Positions 43,309-50,451 of a stretch of DNA of 64,000 nt are shown here, piece by piece. The DNA comes from Pseudomonas sp. ACN8. Lineage in GTDB: Bacteria; Pseudomonadota; Gammaproteobacteria; Pseudomonadales; Pseudomonadaceae. The stretch is taken from the NCBI RefSeq assembly GCF_002303925.1, contig NZ_MRCS01000023.1, positions 30,268 to 94,267 on the forward strand. The letters run 5' to 3'. The notes under the pieces are model-generated. The model saw nothing but the letters and a program-made list of their open reading frames with translations, was not told the origin of the DNA and did no database searches. The translations under genes were made by a program, and so were the position numbers. Positions within the stretch are counted from its first letter, which is position 1; every line of letters begins with the position of its first letter.

Positions 43309-44376
43309 TCAGAGGCTGGATTTCGAAATGACCTGCAAGCTCATCTGCTCCAGCAGCTTGTTCATGTGAATGAACTGCGCGAAGCGTTTGTCCTGGGTCT
43401 GGCCATGGTAGAAGCGGTAGTAGATCTGCTGCACGATACCGGCCAGGCGGAACAGGCCGTAGGTGTAGTAGAAGTCGAAATTATCGATGCGGATGCCCGA
43501 GCGTTCGGCGTAGTAATCGACGAACTCGCGGCGGGTCAGCATGCCCGGCGCATGGCTCGGCTGGCGGCGCATCATCTGCACCGGCGCCGGATCATCGGCT
43601 TCGATCCAGTAGGCGAGGGTGTTGCCCAGGTCCATCAACGGGTCGCCGAGGGTGGTCAGTTCCCAGTCGAGCACGCCGATGATCTGCATCGGGTTGTTCG
43701 GGTCGAGGATCACGTTGTCGAAGCGGTAGTCGTTGTGCACGATGCTGGAGGTCGGATGGTCGGCCGGCATCTTGTCGTTGAGCCAAGCCTTGACCACGTC
43801 CCATTGCGGCGCATCGGGGGTCAGGGCCTTTTCGTAGCGATCGCTCCAGCCTTTGATTTGCCGCGCCACGTAGCCTTCGGGTTTGCCGAGGTCACCCAGG
43901 CCGTAGGCGTTGTAGTCGACGCGGTGCAGTTCCACGAACTTGTCGATGAAGCTCTTGCACAGGGCTTCGGTTTTCGCCGAATCCAGGCCCAGTTCCGGCG
44001 GCAGGTCCGAGCGCAGGATGATGCCGTTGACCCGTTCCATGACATAGAACTCGGCACCGATCACCGATTCGTCGGTGCAGTGCACGTAGGCTTTCGGGCA
44101 GTAAGGAAAGCCGTCGCGCAGTTGATTGAGGATGCGGAATTCACGGCCCATGTCGTGGGCCGACTTGGCCCTGTGGCCGAAGGGCGGACGACGCAGGACG
44201 AATTCCTGTTCGGGGTATTCCAGCAAGTAGGTGAGGTTTGAAGCACCGCCCGGAAACTGGCTGATCCGTGGCAAGCCGCTGAGCCCCGGAATGTGCGCCT
44301 TGAGGTACGGATCGATCAGGCTGGCATCGAGCTCTTCGCCGGTGCGAATACGGGTGGACTGGTCGTTAAGCGCCAT
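43309..44376 (-). CDS. Aminoglycoside phosphotransferase-like (ACAD10/11-type) kinase
   Basis: The 355-residue protein has the APH kinase fold: nucleotide loop FPGGASNLTYLL, catalytic SIVHNDYRFDNVILD and metal-binding GVLDWELTTLGDPLMDLG. It resembles the kinase part of ACAD10/ACAD11 and LvaA-type proteins, which phosphorylate 4-hydroxyacyl-CoA compounds. It is first in a two-gene set with the SDR. AGAAGGG precedes the ATG. Antibiotic resistance is not expected. Confidence 0.87.
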   Translation of the reverse strand: MALNDQSTRIRTGEELDASLIDPYLKAHIPGLSGLPRISQFPGGASNLTYLLEYPEQEFVLRRPPFGHRAKSAHDMGREFRILNQLRDGFPYCPKAYVHCTDESVIGAEFYVMERVNGIILRSDLPPELGLDSAKTEALCKSFIDKFVELHRVDYNAYGLGDLGKPEGYVARQIKGWSDRYEKALTPDAPQWDVVKAWLNDKMPADHPTSSIVHNDYRFDNVILDPNNPMQIIGVLDWELTTLGDPLMDLGNTLAYWIEADDPAPVQMMRRQPSHAPGMLTRREFVDYYAERSGIRIDNFDFYYTYGLFRLAGIVQQIYYRFYHGQTQDKRFAQFIHMNKLLEQMSLQVISKSSL

Positions 44377-44521
44377 GCTTATCCCTTCTGCTTATTCTGG
44401 AGGCCTTGAACTATTGGCTAATCTAATGCGCACACGGCGCCCCCACAACCGCAAACGGCTCTTATAGGTGAGCGTGTTGCCGGCCAATCATTGTTTTTGA
44501 TACAGCTGTTTGAATCGCCGC

Positions 44522-45487
44522 TCAATGGGCGAGCTGGCTCTCGGCCGACGGCAGTTCGATGGGCGTCAACACCGGTTGGCCGGAGAAAAACGCCACGAGG
44601 TTCTTGCCTACCAGTTCGACGGTGCCCTGGGTCGCTTCCGGGGACAGCCCGGCGACATGGGGGGTGAGGATCACGTTGCTCAGGGTCTTGAGTGCATCCG
44701 GCACCTTCGGTTCGGCGTCGAACACATCCAGTGCTGCACCGGCGATCCGGCGTTGCTCCAGGGCGCTGATCAGGTCTGCAGTGGCGATCACGCTGGCCCG
44801 GGCGATATTGACGATAAACCCCTTGGGGCCCAACGCGTCGAGCACCTGGCGATTGATCAGTTGCCGGGTGGCCGGGCCGCCGGGCGTGGCGACGATCAGG
44901 AAGTCCGAGGCCCGCGCCAGTTCCGTCGGCGTCGAGCAGAAGGTGTAGGACACATCGCTGCGACGCTGGCGATTGTGGTAGCAAATGTCCATGTCGAAAC
45001 CGGCGCCGGCGCGTTTGGCGATGGCCATGCCGACCGCGCCGAGGCCGAGGATGCCCAGGCGTTTGCCGGCCAGGGAAGGGCGCATGATCTTCGGCCACTC
45101 GCCGCGTCGTACGGCGGCATCACAGCGAGGTATGTCGCGCACCAGCGACAGCAGCAGTGCCATGGCATGGTCGGCGACGGACGAGGCGTTGACTCCGGCA
45201 CCATTGGTGACGGTGATGCCCCGGTTGGCGGCGGCCTGCAGGTCGACGTGTTCATAGCCGGCGCCGATCACGCAGATGATCTTGAGGTTGGGCAGCGCGG
45301 CGATTTCATCGGCATACAGCCCCAACGGGCCACGGGTGAGGACGGCGTCGATCTGCCCGGTGTGGCGGGCGATGGCTTCGGCGCGCTCGGCGGGCGTCGG
45401 GGCCAGGATCAGGTGAAAACCCTGATGCTCGAGAATAGGCAGGTAATCATTGATGGTTTCAACCAGTACCAGAACGGTTACAGGCAT
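44522..45487 (-). CDS. D-2-hydroxyacid dehydrogenase family protein
   Basis: A 321-residue protein with the Rossmann motif GLGAVGMAIAKRAG, the substrate Arg region VNIARASVIATADLI, Glu in FDAEPKVPDAL and His in TPHVAGLSP. The residues after the second strand (CYHNRQRR) are basic, suggesting NADPH preference. It would reduce 2-oxo acids such as glyoxylate or hydroxypyruvate, or oxidise the hydroxyacids. The start overlaps the tetR gene end by 10 bases, so they form one unit. Confidence 0.88.
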   Translation of the reverse strand: MPVTVLVLVETINDYLPILEHQGFHLILAPTPAERAEAIARHTGQIDAVLTRGPLGLYADEIAALPNLKIICVIGAGYEHVDLQAAANRGITVTNGAGVNASSVADHAMALLLSLVRDIPRCDAAVRRGEWPKIMRPSLAGKRLGILGLGAVGMAIAKRAGAGFDMDICYHNRQRRSDVSYTFCSTPTELARASDFLIVATPGGPATRQLINRQVLDALGPKGFIVNIARASVIATADLISALEQRRIAGAALDVFDAEPKVPDALKTLSNVILTPHVAGLSPEATQGTVELVGKNLVAFFSGQPVLTPIELPSAESQLAH

Positions 45488-46119
45488 GCTGGGCTCCCTG
45501 TGGGTATCGAAAATTCGGCTCGAACGTCGCTTTGTTTCGACGGCGTGAGGACGGCCCGGGCAGCTTCGAGGATTTCATCCGACAGCGGATCGCCGCGGGT
45601 GGCCCGGGACAGCATCAGCGCTCCGAACATCAGTGAGTATTGCACCAGCGCCTGCTGCCGTTTGCCGGCTTCGTCCTCTGCGTCCAGCAGCGAGCCGAGG
45701 GAATCGAGCAGGTTGTTCAGGCCCAGCAGATAGGTTTGGCGCAAGCCGCTCTCGGCGGCCTCATGGCACATGTCCCCGGCAAAGGCGACCACCGGGCAGC
45801 TGTCGCCCGGATTGTCCCGGCTTTCGCTGGACAGGTAGGTTTCGACCACGGCACGGCGGGCGGCGTCCTTGCTGTCTTGCTCGGCCACCCGCCCCAGCCA
45901 GCGTTGCGCGGCCTGCTCGAAAGCCCGGCCACTGGCCTCTTGCGCCAGGGCTTCCCTGGATTCGAAGTGCCCGTAGAAACCGCCGTGAGTCAGGCCCGCG
46001 GCAGCCATCACATCGACCACGCTGATCCCGTGCAAGCCGCGCTCGCGAAACAGCCGGGTGGCGGCATCGACGATAGTTTCGCGGTTGAGGTCGGCTTGTT
46101 TACGGGAAACTCGGGGCAT
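45478..46119 (-). CDS. TetR-family transcriptional regulator
   Basis: At 213 residues it has the TetR DNA-binding domain (ETIVDAATRLFRERGLHGISVVDVMAAAGLTHGGFYGHFESREAL). The C-terminal half is typical of the YxaF/LmrA-like group (SCPVVAFAGDMCHEA). It lies between a tautomerase gene (28-base gap upstream) and the dehydrogenase gene (10-base overlap), and probably regulates both. Confidence 0.87.
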   Translation of the reverse strand: MPRVSRKQADLNRETIVDAATRLFRERGLHGISVVDVMAAAGLTHGGFYGHFESREALAQEASGRAFEQAAQRWLGRVAEQDSKDAARRAVVETYLSSESRDNPGDSCPVVAFAGDMCHEAAESGLRQTYLLGLNNLLDSLGSLLDAEDEAGKRQQALVQYSLMFGALMLSRATRGDPLSDEILEAARAVLTPSKQSDVRAEFSIPTGSPACL

Positions 46120-46147
46120 GGGTCATTCTCGGTTTGCAGGTTGAATA

Positions 46148-46531
46148 TCAGAGGGCGTATTGGGCAATCCCGTTGCCGAACGACCAGTTCTCTTTTTTCA
46201 CTTCCACCAGATTGATGAAAACGTCCTCCAGGCGCACGGCCAGCTCTGCGTTAAGGCTTTCGGCGATGGTTTTGTAGAGGAGTTTTTTCTGCTCGACGGT
46301 CCTGCCTTCGCTCATGGTGATCTGGATCACTACCAACTGGTCCGTGCGGTTGATGCCCAGGTAACCGGGATCAAAGATGAAATGCTGCTCATCGTGTTCG
46401 GCGAGGATCTGGAAATTATCGTTCTGCGGCACGCCGATGGTGCCGCGCATGGCGGCATAGATCAGTTGCCCGATGCGTTTGGCGTGGGTGGGGTCCCGGT
46501 GTTTTTTGATGTCGACGCGAACCAGTGGCAT
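46148..46531 (-). CDS. Tautomerase family protein
   Basis: I start at 46531, so that the mature protein begins with the catalytic Pro (MPLVRVDIKKHRDP), giving 127 residues. It resembles the tautomerase superfamily, where Pro1 acts as base or acid on enol/keto substrates. A start at 46591 would bury the Pro inside and is unlikely. It may form an operon with the tetR and dehydrogenase genes. The substrate is unknown. Confidence 0.82.
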   Translation of the reverse strand: MPLVRVDIKKHRDPTHAKRIGQLIYAAMRGTIGVPQNDNFQILAEHDEQHFIFDPGYLGINRTDQLVVIQITMSEGRTVEQKKLLYKTIAESLNAELAVRLEDVFINLVEVKKENWSFGNGIAQYAL

Positions 46532-46652
46532 GGGCAGACTCCAGAAGGAATGCGGATTGATTAAAAATACATGATGGTAGACCTTTATCAAGCGCGCATT
46601 GCGCTTTGGCGATGAAGTACAGGTGCCGTAAATAACGAAATCACCGCAGTTC

Positions 46653-46745
46653 CCTGTGGGAGCGAGCCTGCTCGCGAAAGCGGTGTGTCAGTCAAACAAA
46701 TGGTGGATGTACCGCACCCATCGCGAGCAGGCTCGCTCCCACAGG
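46653..46745. repeat. REPIN (inverted REP pair, GTGGGAG type)
   Basis: CTGTGGGAGCGAGCCTGCTC and its inverted copy enclose a loop of the GTGTCAGTCAA family also seen at 7737 and 22229. Confidence 0.9.
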
Positions 46746-46829
46746 GGACTTTCGTCTATCTGGTACCGCCGTTCCTCACCTAAGTCTTTGCTTCTGCTCA
46801 CTAATCCTCCAGAATCGCGCCCCTGTTTC

Positions 46830-46872
46830 GGCCGGACGCCGCCTGTCGGGTATTCCGACGCGTCCTGGCCGG
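46830..46872 (+). promoter_or_regulatory. Structured leader hairpin upstream of transporter
   Basis: GGCCGGACGC pairs with GCGTCCTGGCC (one bulge), and inside it TGTCGG pairs with CCGACG around GTATT. The element ends about 35 bases before the transporter ATG. It could be part of a 5' leader that affects translation or transcription. It matches no riboswitch I recognise. Confidence 0.4.
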
Positions 46873-46906
46873 GTGGCAAGTGACCGGAATGTGGAGATCC
46901 CACCGG

Positions 46907-48187
46907 ATGAATGATCAGGCCAATAGCGTTAACGAACGCTATGTAGAAGCGACACCCGCGACGCTGTCGAGCTGGAATCGCCAGGACACCACCTGGATGC
47001 TGGGCCTGTTTGGCACGGCGATTGGTGCCGGAACCCTGTTTTTGCCGATCAACGCAGGCCTGGGCGGTTTCTGGCCGCTGCTGATCCTGGCATTGCTGGC
47101 GTTCCCGATGACGTTCTACGCACACCGCGGGCTGACCCGTTTCGTGCTGTCCGGTCGCGAAGGCGCCGACATCACTGAAGTGGTGGAAGAGCATTTCGGC
47201 ATCAAGGCCGGCGCACTGATTACCTTGCTGTATTTCTTCGCGATTTTCCCGATCCTGCTGATCTACAGCGTGGCCCTGACCAACACGGTCGGCAGCTTCA
47301 TGGAGCATCAACTGCACATCACGCCGCCGCCGCGCGCCGTGCTGTCGCTGGTGCTGATCCTCGGCCTGCTGGCGGTGGTGCGTTGCGGTGAGCAACTGAT
47401 CGTCAAGGCCATGAGCCTGATGGTCTACCCGTTCATCGTCGCACTGCTGTTTCTGGCGGTGTACCTGGTTCCCCACTGGAACGGCGGCATCCTCGCCACC
47501 GCGAGCAGCGTGCCGGCGCCATCGGCGCTGTTGCATACCCTGTGGCTGGCGATTCCGGTGATGGTGTTCTCGTTCAACCACTCGCCGATCATCTCGGCGT
47601 TCGCCGTGGACCAGAAGCGTCGCTACGGTGAGCATGCCGAGGAGCGCAGCTCACAGATCCTGTCCCGCGCCCACCTGCTGATGGTGGTGATGGTGCTGTT
47701 CTTCGTCTTCAGTTGCGTGCTGACCCTGTCACCAGCGCAACTGGCCGAAGCCAAGGCGCAGAATCTGTCGATCCTGTCGTACCTGGCCAACCACTTCAGC
47801 AATCCGACCATCGCCTTCGCGGCACCGTTGATTGCTTTCGTGGCCATTTCCAAGTCGTTCCTGGGGCACTACATCGGCGCCAGCGAAGGCCTCAAGGGGC
47901 TGATCGTCAAGAGCGGCAAGCGTCCGTCCGCCAAGGCCCTGGACCGCATGACCGCCGCCTTCATGCTGGTGGTGTGCTGGATCGTCGCCACGCTGAACCC
48001 GAGCATCCTCGGCATGATCGAAACCCTGGGCGGCCCGGTGATCGCGGCGATCCTGTTCCTGATGCCGATGTACGCCATCCGCAAGGTGCCAGCGATGGCA
48101 CGCTATCGCGGTCAGGCGTCCAACGTCTTCGTGACGGCGGTGGGCCTGGTGGCGATCACGGCGTTGATCTATTCGTTACTGGCCTGA
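46907..48187 (+). CDS. HAAAP-family amino-acid (serine/threonine-type) permease
   Basis: With the ATG at 46907 the protein has 426 residues and about 11 membrane segments. Family patterns of the hydroxy/aromatic amino acid permeases are visible (GLFGTAIGAGTLFLPINAG, PVMVFSFNHSPIISAFAV, SFLGHYIGASEGLKGL). It resembles SdaC/YhaO-type serine or threonine:proton symporters. The exact amino acid is uncertain. A bidirectional-looking terminator follows at 48238-48278. Confidence 0.88.
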   Translation: MNDQANSVNERYVEATPATLSSWNRQDTTWMLGLFGTAIGAGTLFLPINAGLGGFWPLLILALLAFPMTFYAHRGLTRFVLSGREGADITEVVEEHFGIKAGALITLLYFFAIFPILLIYSVALTNTVGSFMEHQLHITPPPRAVLSLVLILGLLAVVRCGEQLIVKAMSLMVYPFIVALLFLAVYLVPHWNGGILATASSVPAPSALLHTLWLAIPVMVFSFNHSPIISAFAVDQKRRYGEHAEERSSQILSRAHLLMVVMVLFFVFSCVLTLSPAQLAEAKAQNLSILSYLANHFSNPTIAFAAPLIAFVAISKSFLGHYIGASEGLKGLIVKSGKRPSAKALDRMTAAFMLVVCWIVATLNPSILGMIETLGGPVIAAILFLMPMYAIRKVPAMARYRGQASNVFVTAVGLVAITALIYSLLA

Positions 48188-48237
48188 GTTTCCCTGTGAA
48201 GGAGTGAACAGGCTTTCGCGAGCCGGGTTCCTCCCAT

Positions 48238-48278
48238 AAAAAAAACGCCGCTCTTGCGACCAGGAGCGGCGTTTTTTT
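48238..48278 (+). terminator. Rho-independent terminator after amino-acid permease
   Basis: CGCCGCTC (48246-48253) pairs with GAGCGGCG (48264-48271), with an A-run before and seven T after. It resembles the terminator at 54117-54155 on the other side of the low-GC block. Confidence 0.9.
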
Positions 48279-48531
48279 ATGGCCAATACAACGTTTAATT
48301 GAACTCATTGGGCGTGTCGGGGAATTGAAAGCCTCTTGGCGCGTATCAGCGGACGATCCAGTCGGCGTACATCTAACAAACTTTTTTTGATATCAGCATG
48401 AAGATTTTGAGGAAACGAACAAAACGGAATGAATGTTCTGCTACACATCGTTCCTGATAACGAAAATGCGCAAAAAATACCCCTGACATCTGCCTAACAT
48501 GAGCCATCCGTTAGCGCCGCATCACGATGTC

Positions 48532-48537
48532 AGGAGG
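48532..48537 (+). promoter_or_regulatory. Strong ribosome binding site deciding a GTG start
   Basis: A full AGGAGG lies 6 bases before GTG 48544. It favours that codon over the ATG at 48499, which has no ribosome site. Confidence 0.8.
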
Positions 48538-48543
48538 CCTGCC

Positions 48544-49365
48544 GTGCACCTCGTAAATCCAATCAAGCAGTGTTTAAAAAGCGCTACACCGACCGTAGGT
48601 TGCTGGCTGACGCTCGCAAGCCCAGCCGTCGCCGAACTGATTGCCCATTGCGGTTTTGATTGGGTGGTCATTGACGCTGAGCACGGCCCCAGCGATACCC
48701 AGGATCTTGCGGCTCAACTGAGAGCCATTGACGCGGCCGCCTTTAAAGGGGCAAGAGCGGCCGGTGCCGTGCGAGTCACCGCCAACGATCCATCTCTGGT
48801 CAAGCGCGCTATGGATTGTGGGGCGCAGACCATTGTCTTCCCGAACGTCAACAGTGCGGCTGACGCGCGAGCCGCCGTGGCATCGATGTTATTCCCGCTA
48901 CACGATGTAGGGGGTGTCAGAGGCGTCGCTGGAATGGTCAGGGCGGGGGCGTATGGAATGGACAGCCGCTATGTCAAATCCGCAAACAACCAGGCGTGCG
49001 CCATTGTCCTGATTGAGTCAGTGGAAGGGGTGGCGAACGTCGACGCTATCGCTCAAGTCGAGGGTGTCGACTGTCTGTTCATCGGCACGGCGGATTTGTC
49101 GGCAAGCATGGGGCTACTGGGGCAAACCAGGCATGACAAGGTCAAGGCCGCAGTCGAGAAGGTGTTGATGGGGGCGCGCATGCACTCCAAGGCCGTAGGC
49201 ATCTTTGCAACGTCGGTGGAAGAGGCACGCCAATACCGGGAGAAAGGTGTGACCTTCATCGCGCTGCACTCTGATGTTGGGTGGCTGACCAAGGGCGCGA
49301 TGGACGCCTTGGACGCACTTGATCCAAAAAATAATACCCGCCTGATCATCGAAAAGTTTCGATGA
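48544..49365 (+). CDS. HpcH/HpaI aldolase family protein
   Basis: The GTG at 48544 after AGGAGG gives 273 residues. It has class II HpaI-type motifs: WVVIDAEHGPSD, VRVTANDPSLVKRAMDCGAQTIVFPNVNS, metal-binding Glu in LIESVEGVANVD and Asp in GTADLSASMG. The usual GPYDLSASMG has become GTADLSASMG. These enzymes split or form 4-hydroxy-2-oxo acids (pyruvate plus aldehyde). It is the first gene in a lower-GC block followed at 37 bases by the aminotransferase. The donor aldehyde is unknown. Confidence 0.87.
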   Translation: MHLVNPIKQCLKSATPTVGCWLTLASPAVAELIAHCGFDWVVIDAEHGPSDTQDLAAQLRAIDAAAFKGARAAGAVRVTANDPSLVKRAMDCGAQTIVFPNVNSAADARAAVASMLFPLHDVGGVRGVAGMVRAGAYGMDSRYVKSANNQACAIVLIESVEGVANVDAIAQVEGVDCLFIGTADLSASMGLLGQTRHDKVKAAVEKVLMGARMHSKAVGIFATSVEEARQYREKGVTFIALHSDVGWLTKGAMDALDALDPKNNTRLIIEKFR

Positions 49366-49402
49366 ATAGCGCGATTTTTATTATTTAGACTGGAGGTTGT
49401 AA

Positions 49403-50323
49403 ATGTCGATGTCAGACCGTGACGGGAAAATCTGGAAAGACGGAGAGTTAGTTGAGTGGCGTGAAGCCAATACCCATATTTTGACTCACACACTTCATTA
49501 CGGCATGGGGGTGTTCGAGGGCATGCGTGCCTATGAAACCACACGCGGACCTGCAGTCTTTCGCCTGAAAGAGCATATTCGTCGACTGTTCAATTCGGCG
49601 AAGATCTTTCAGTTGGATATTCCGTTTGATGAAGAAACTATTCGTCACTCGTGCATGGAAGTCATCCGGGCAAATAACTACCGGTCATGTTATCTGCGGC
49701 CTTTGGTTTGGATCGGTTCAGACTTTCTGAGTATCGCGGCAAAAAACAACACCATTCATGTCGCGACAGCAGCATGGCCCATGGGCTCTTACCTGGGGGA
49801 AGAGGGCATGGAAAAGGGGATTCGGGTAAAAACGTCATCGTTTACCCGCCATCACGTTAACGTATCCATGGTGCGTGCCAAAGCGTGTGGCTATTACATC
49901 AACTCCATCCTGGCTAATCGAGAGGTGACTTCGCTCGGCTTTGATGAAGCGCTACTGCTGGACACTGAAGGTTATGTCAGTGAAGGCGCGGGCGAGAATG
50001 TTTTCATGGTTCGAGATGGCGTTATTTATACGCCCGACCTGGCCTCTTGCCTGGATGGCATCACCCGTGATTCGGTGATGGTTATTGCTCAAGACCTGGG
50101 CTTCGAAATTAGAGAGAAGCGTATTACACGCGATGAATTGTACTGCTGTGACGAGGCCTTCTTTACAGGCACTGCGGCTGAAGTTACACCCATTCGTGAA
50201 CTCGATGGTCGGACCCTCGGTACCGGCTCGCGAGGCCCGATCACTCAGCAACTTCAAGAGGTCTACTTTTCTGCGGTGCATGGCACGAATGAAAGGTACG
50301 CCCATTGGTTGACCTGGGTTTGA
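49403..50323 (+). CDS. Branched-chain amino-acid aminotransferase-like (IlvE family)
   Basis: The 306-residue PLP enzyme has fold-type IV motifs: the catalytic Lys in MVRAKACGYYINSILANRE, THTLHYGMGVFEGMRAYET, and SEGAGENVFMVRDG. Length matches IlvE. Composition is AT-richer than in neighbouring core genes (a count over 49441-49500 gives 26 of 60 G+C; over 62041-62100 it gives 39 of 60). It is likely a specialised paralogue that interconverts an amino acid and a 2-oxo acid used by the aldolase or the E1 enzyme beside it. Whether valine, leucine or a hydroxy amino acid is used is unknown. Confidence 0.88.
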   Translation: MSMSDRDGKIWKDGELVEWREANTHILTHTLHYGMGVFEGMRAYETTRGPAVFRLKEHIRRLFNSAKIFQLDIPFDEETIRHSCMEVIRANNYRSCYLRPLVWIGSDFLSIAAKNNTIHVATAAWPMGSYLGEEGMEKGIRVKTSSFTRHHVNVSMVRAKACGYYINSILANREVTSLGFDEALLLDTEGYVSEGAGENVFMVRDGVIYTPDLASCLDGITRDSVMVIAQDLGFEIREKRITRDELYCCDEAFFTGTAAEVTPIRELDGRTLGTGSRGPITQQLQEVYFSAVHGTNERYAHWLTWV

Positions 50324-50451
50324 TAGTCGACTCACCGATTGTATAAAAATTGTGTATCCAGGTGGATAACCAATAATGAATATCAACGCTCAAAGGAATT
50401 TTTAAACGTTCCTGGCAGTGGCTGGAATTCTTGGTGTGAGGTGAAGCAATC

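Larger units (their letters stand above)
46532..46906. other. Intergenic region between tautomerase and transporter genes
   Basis: The 375-base gap contains a REPIN (46653-46745), a structured hairpin (46830-46872) and presumably two divergent promoters. No gene is supported. Confidence 0.7.
48188..48543. other. Left edge of low-GC block
   Basis: This 356-base gap holds a decayed single REP (around 48213-48235), the terminator at 48238-48278, and then AT-richer sequence leading to the aldolase gene. The change in base composition begins about 48280. No gene is supported. Confidence 0.6.

Noticed and set aside
43309..44376. Aminoglycoside resistance gene
   Set aside because: The sequence resembles the ACAD10/11-type kinases and pairs with an SDR gene.
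48213..48235. Possible REP half after the permease gene
   Set aside because: Only a few bases (TTTCGCGAGCC) match; it is too decayed to list as a separate element.
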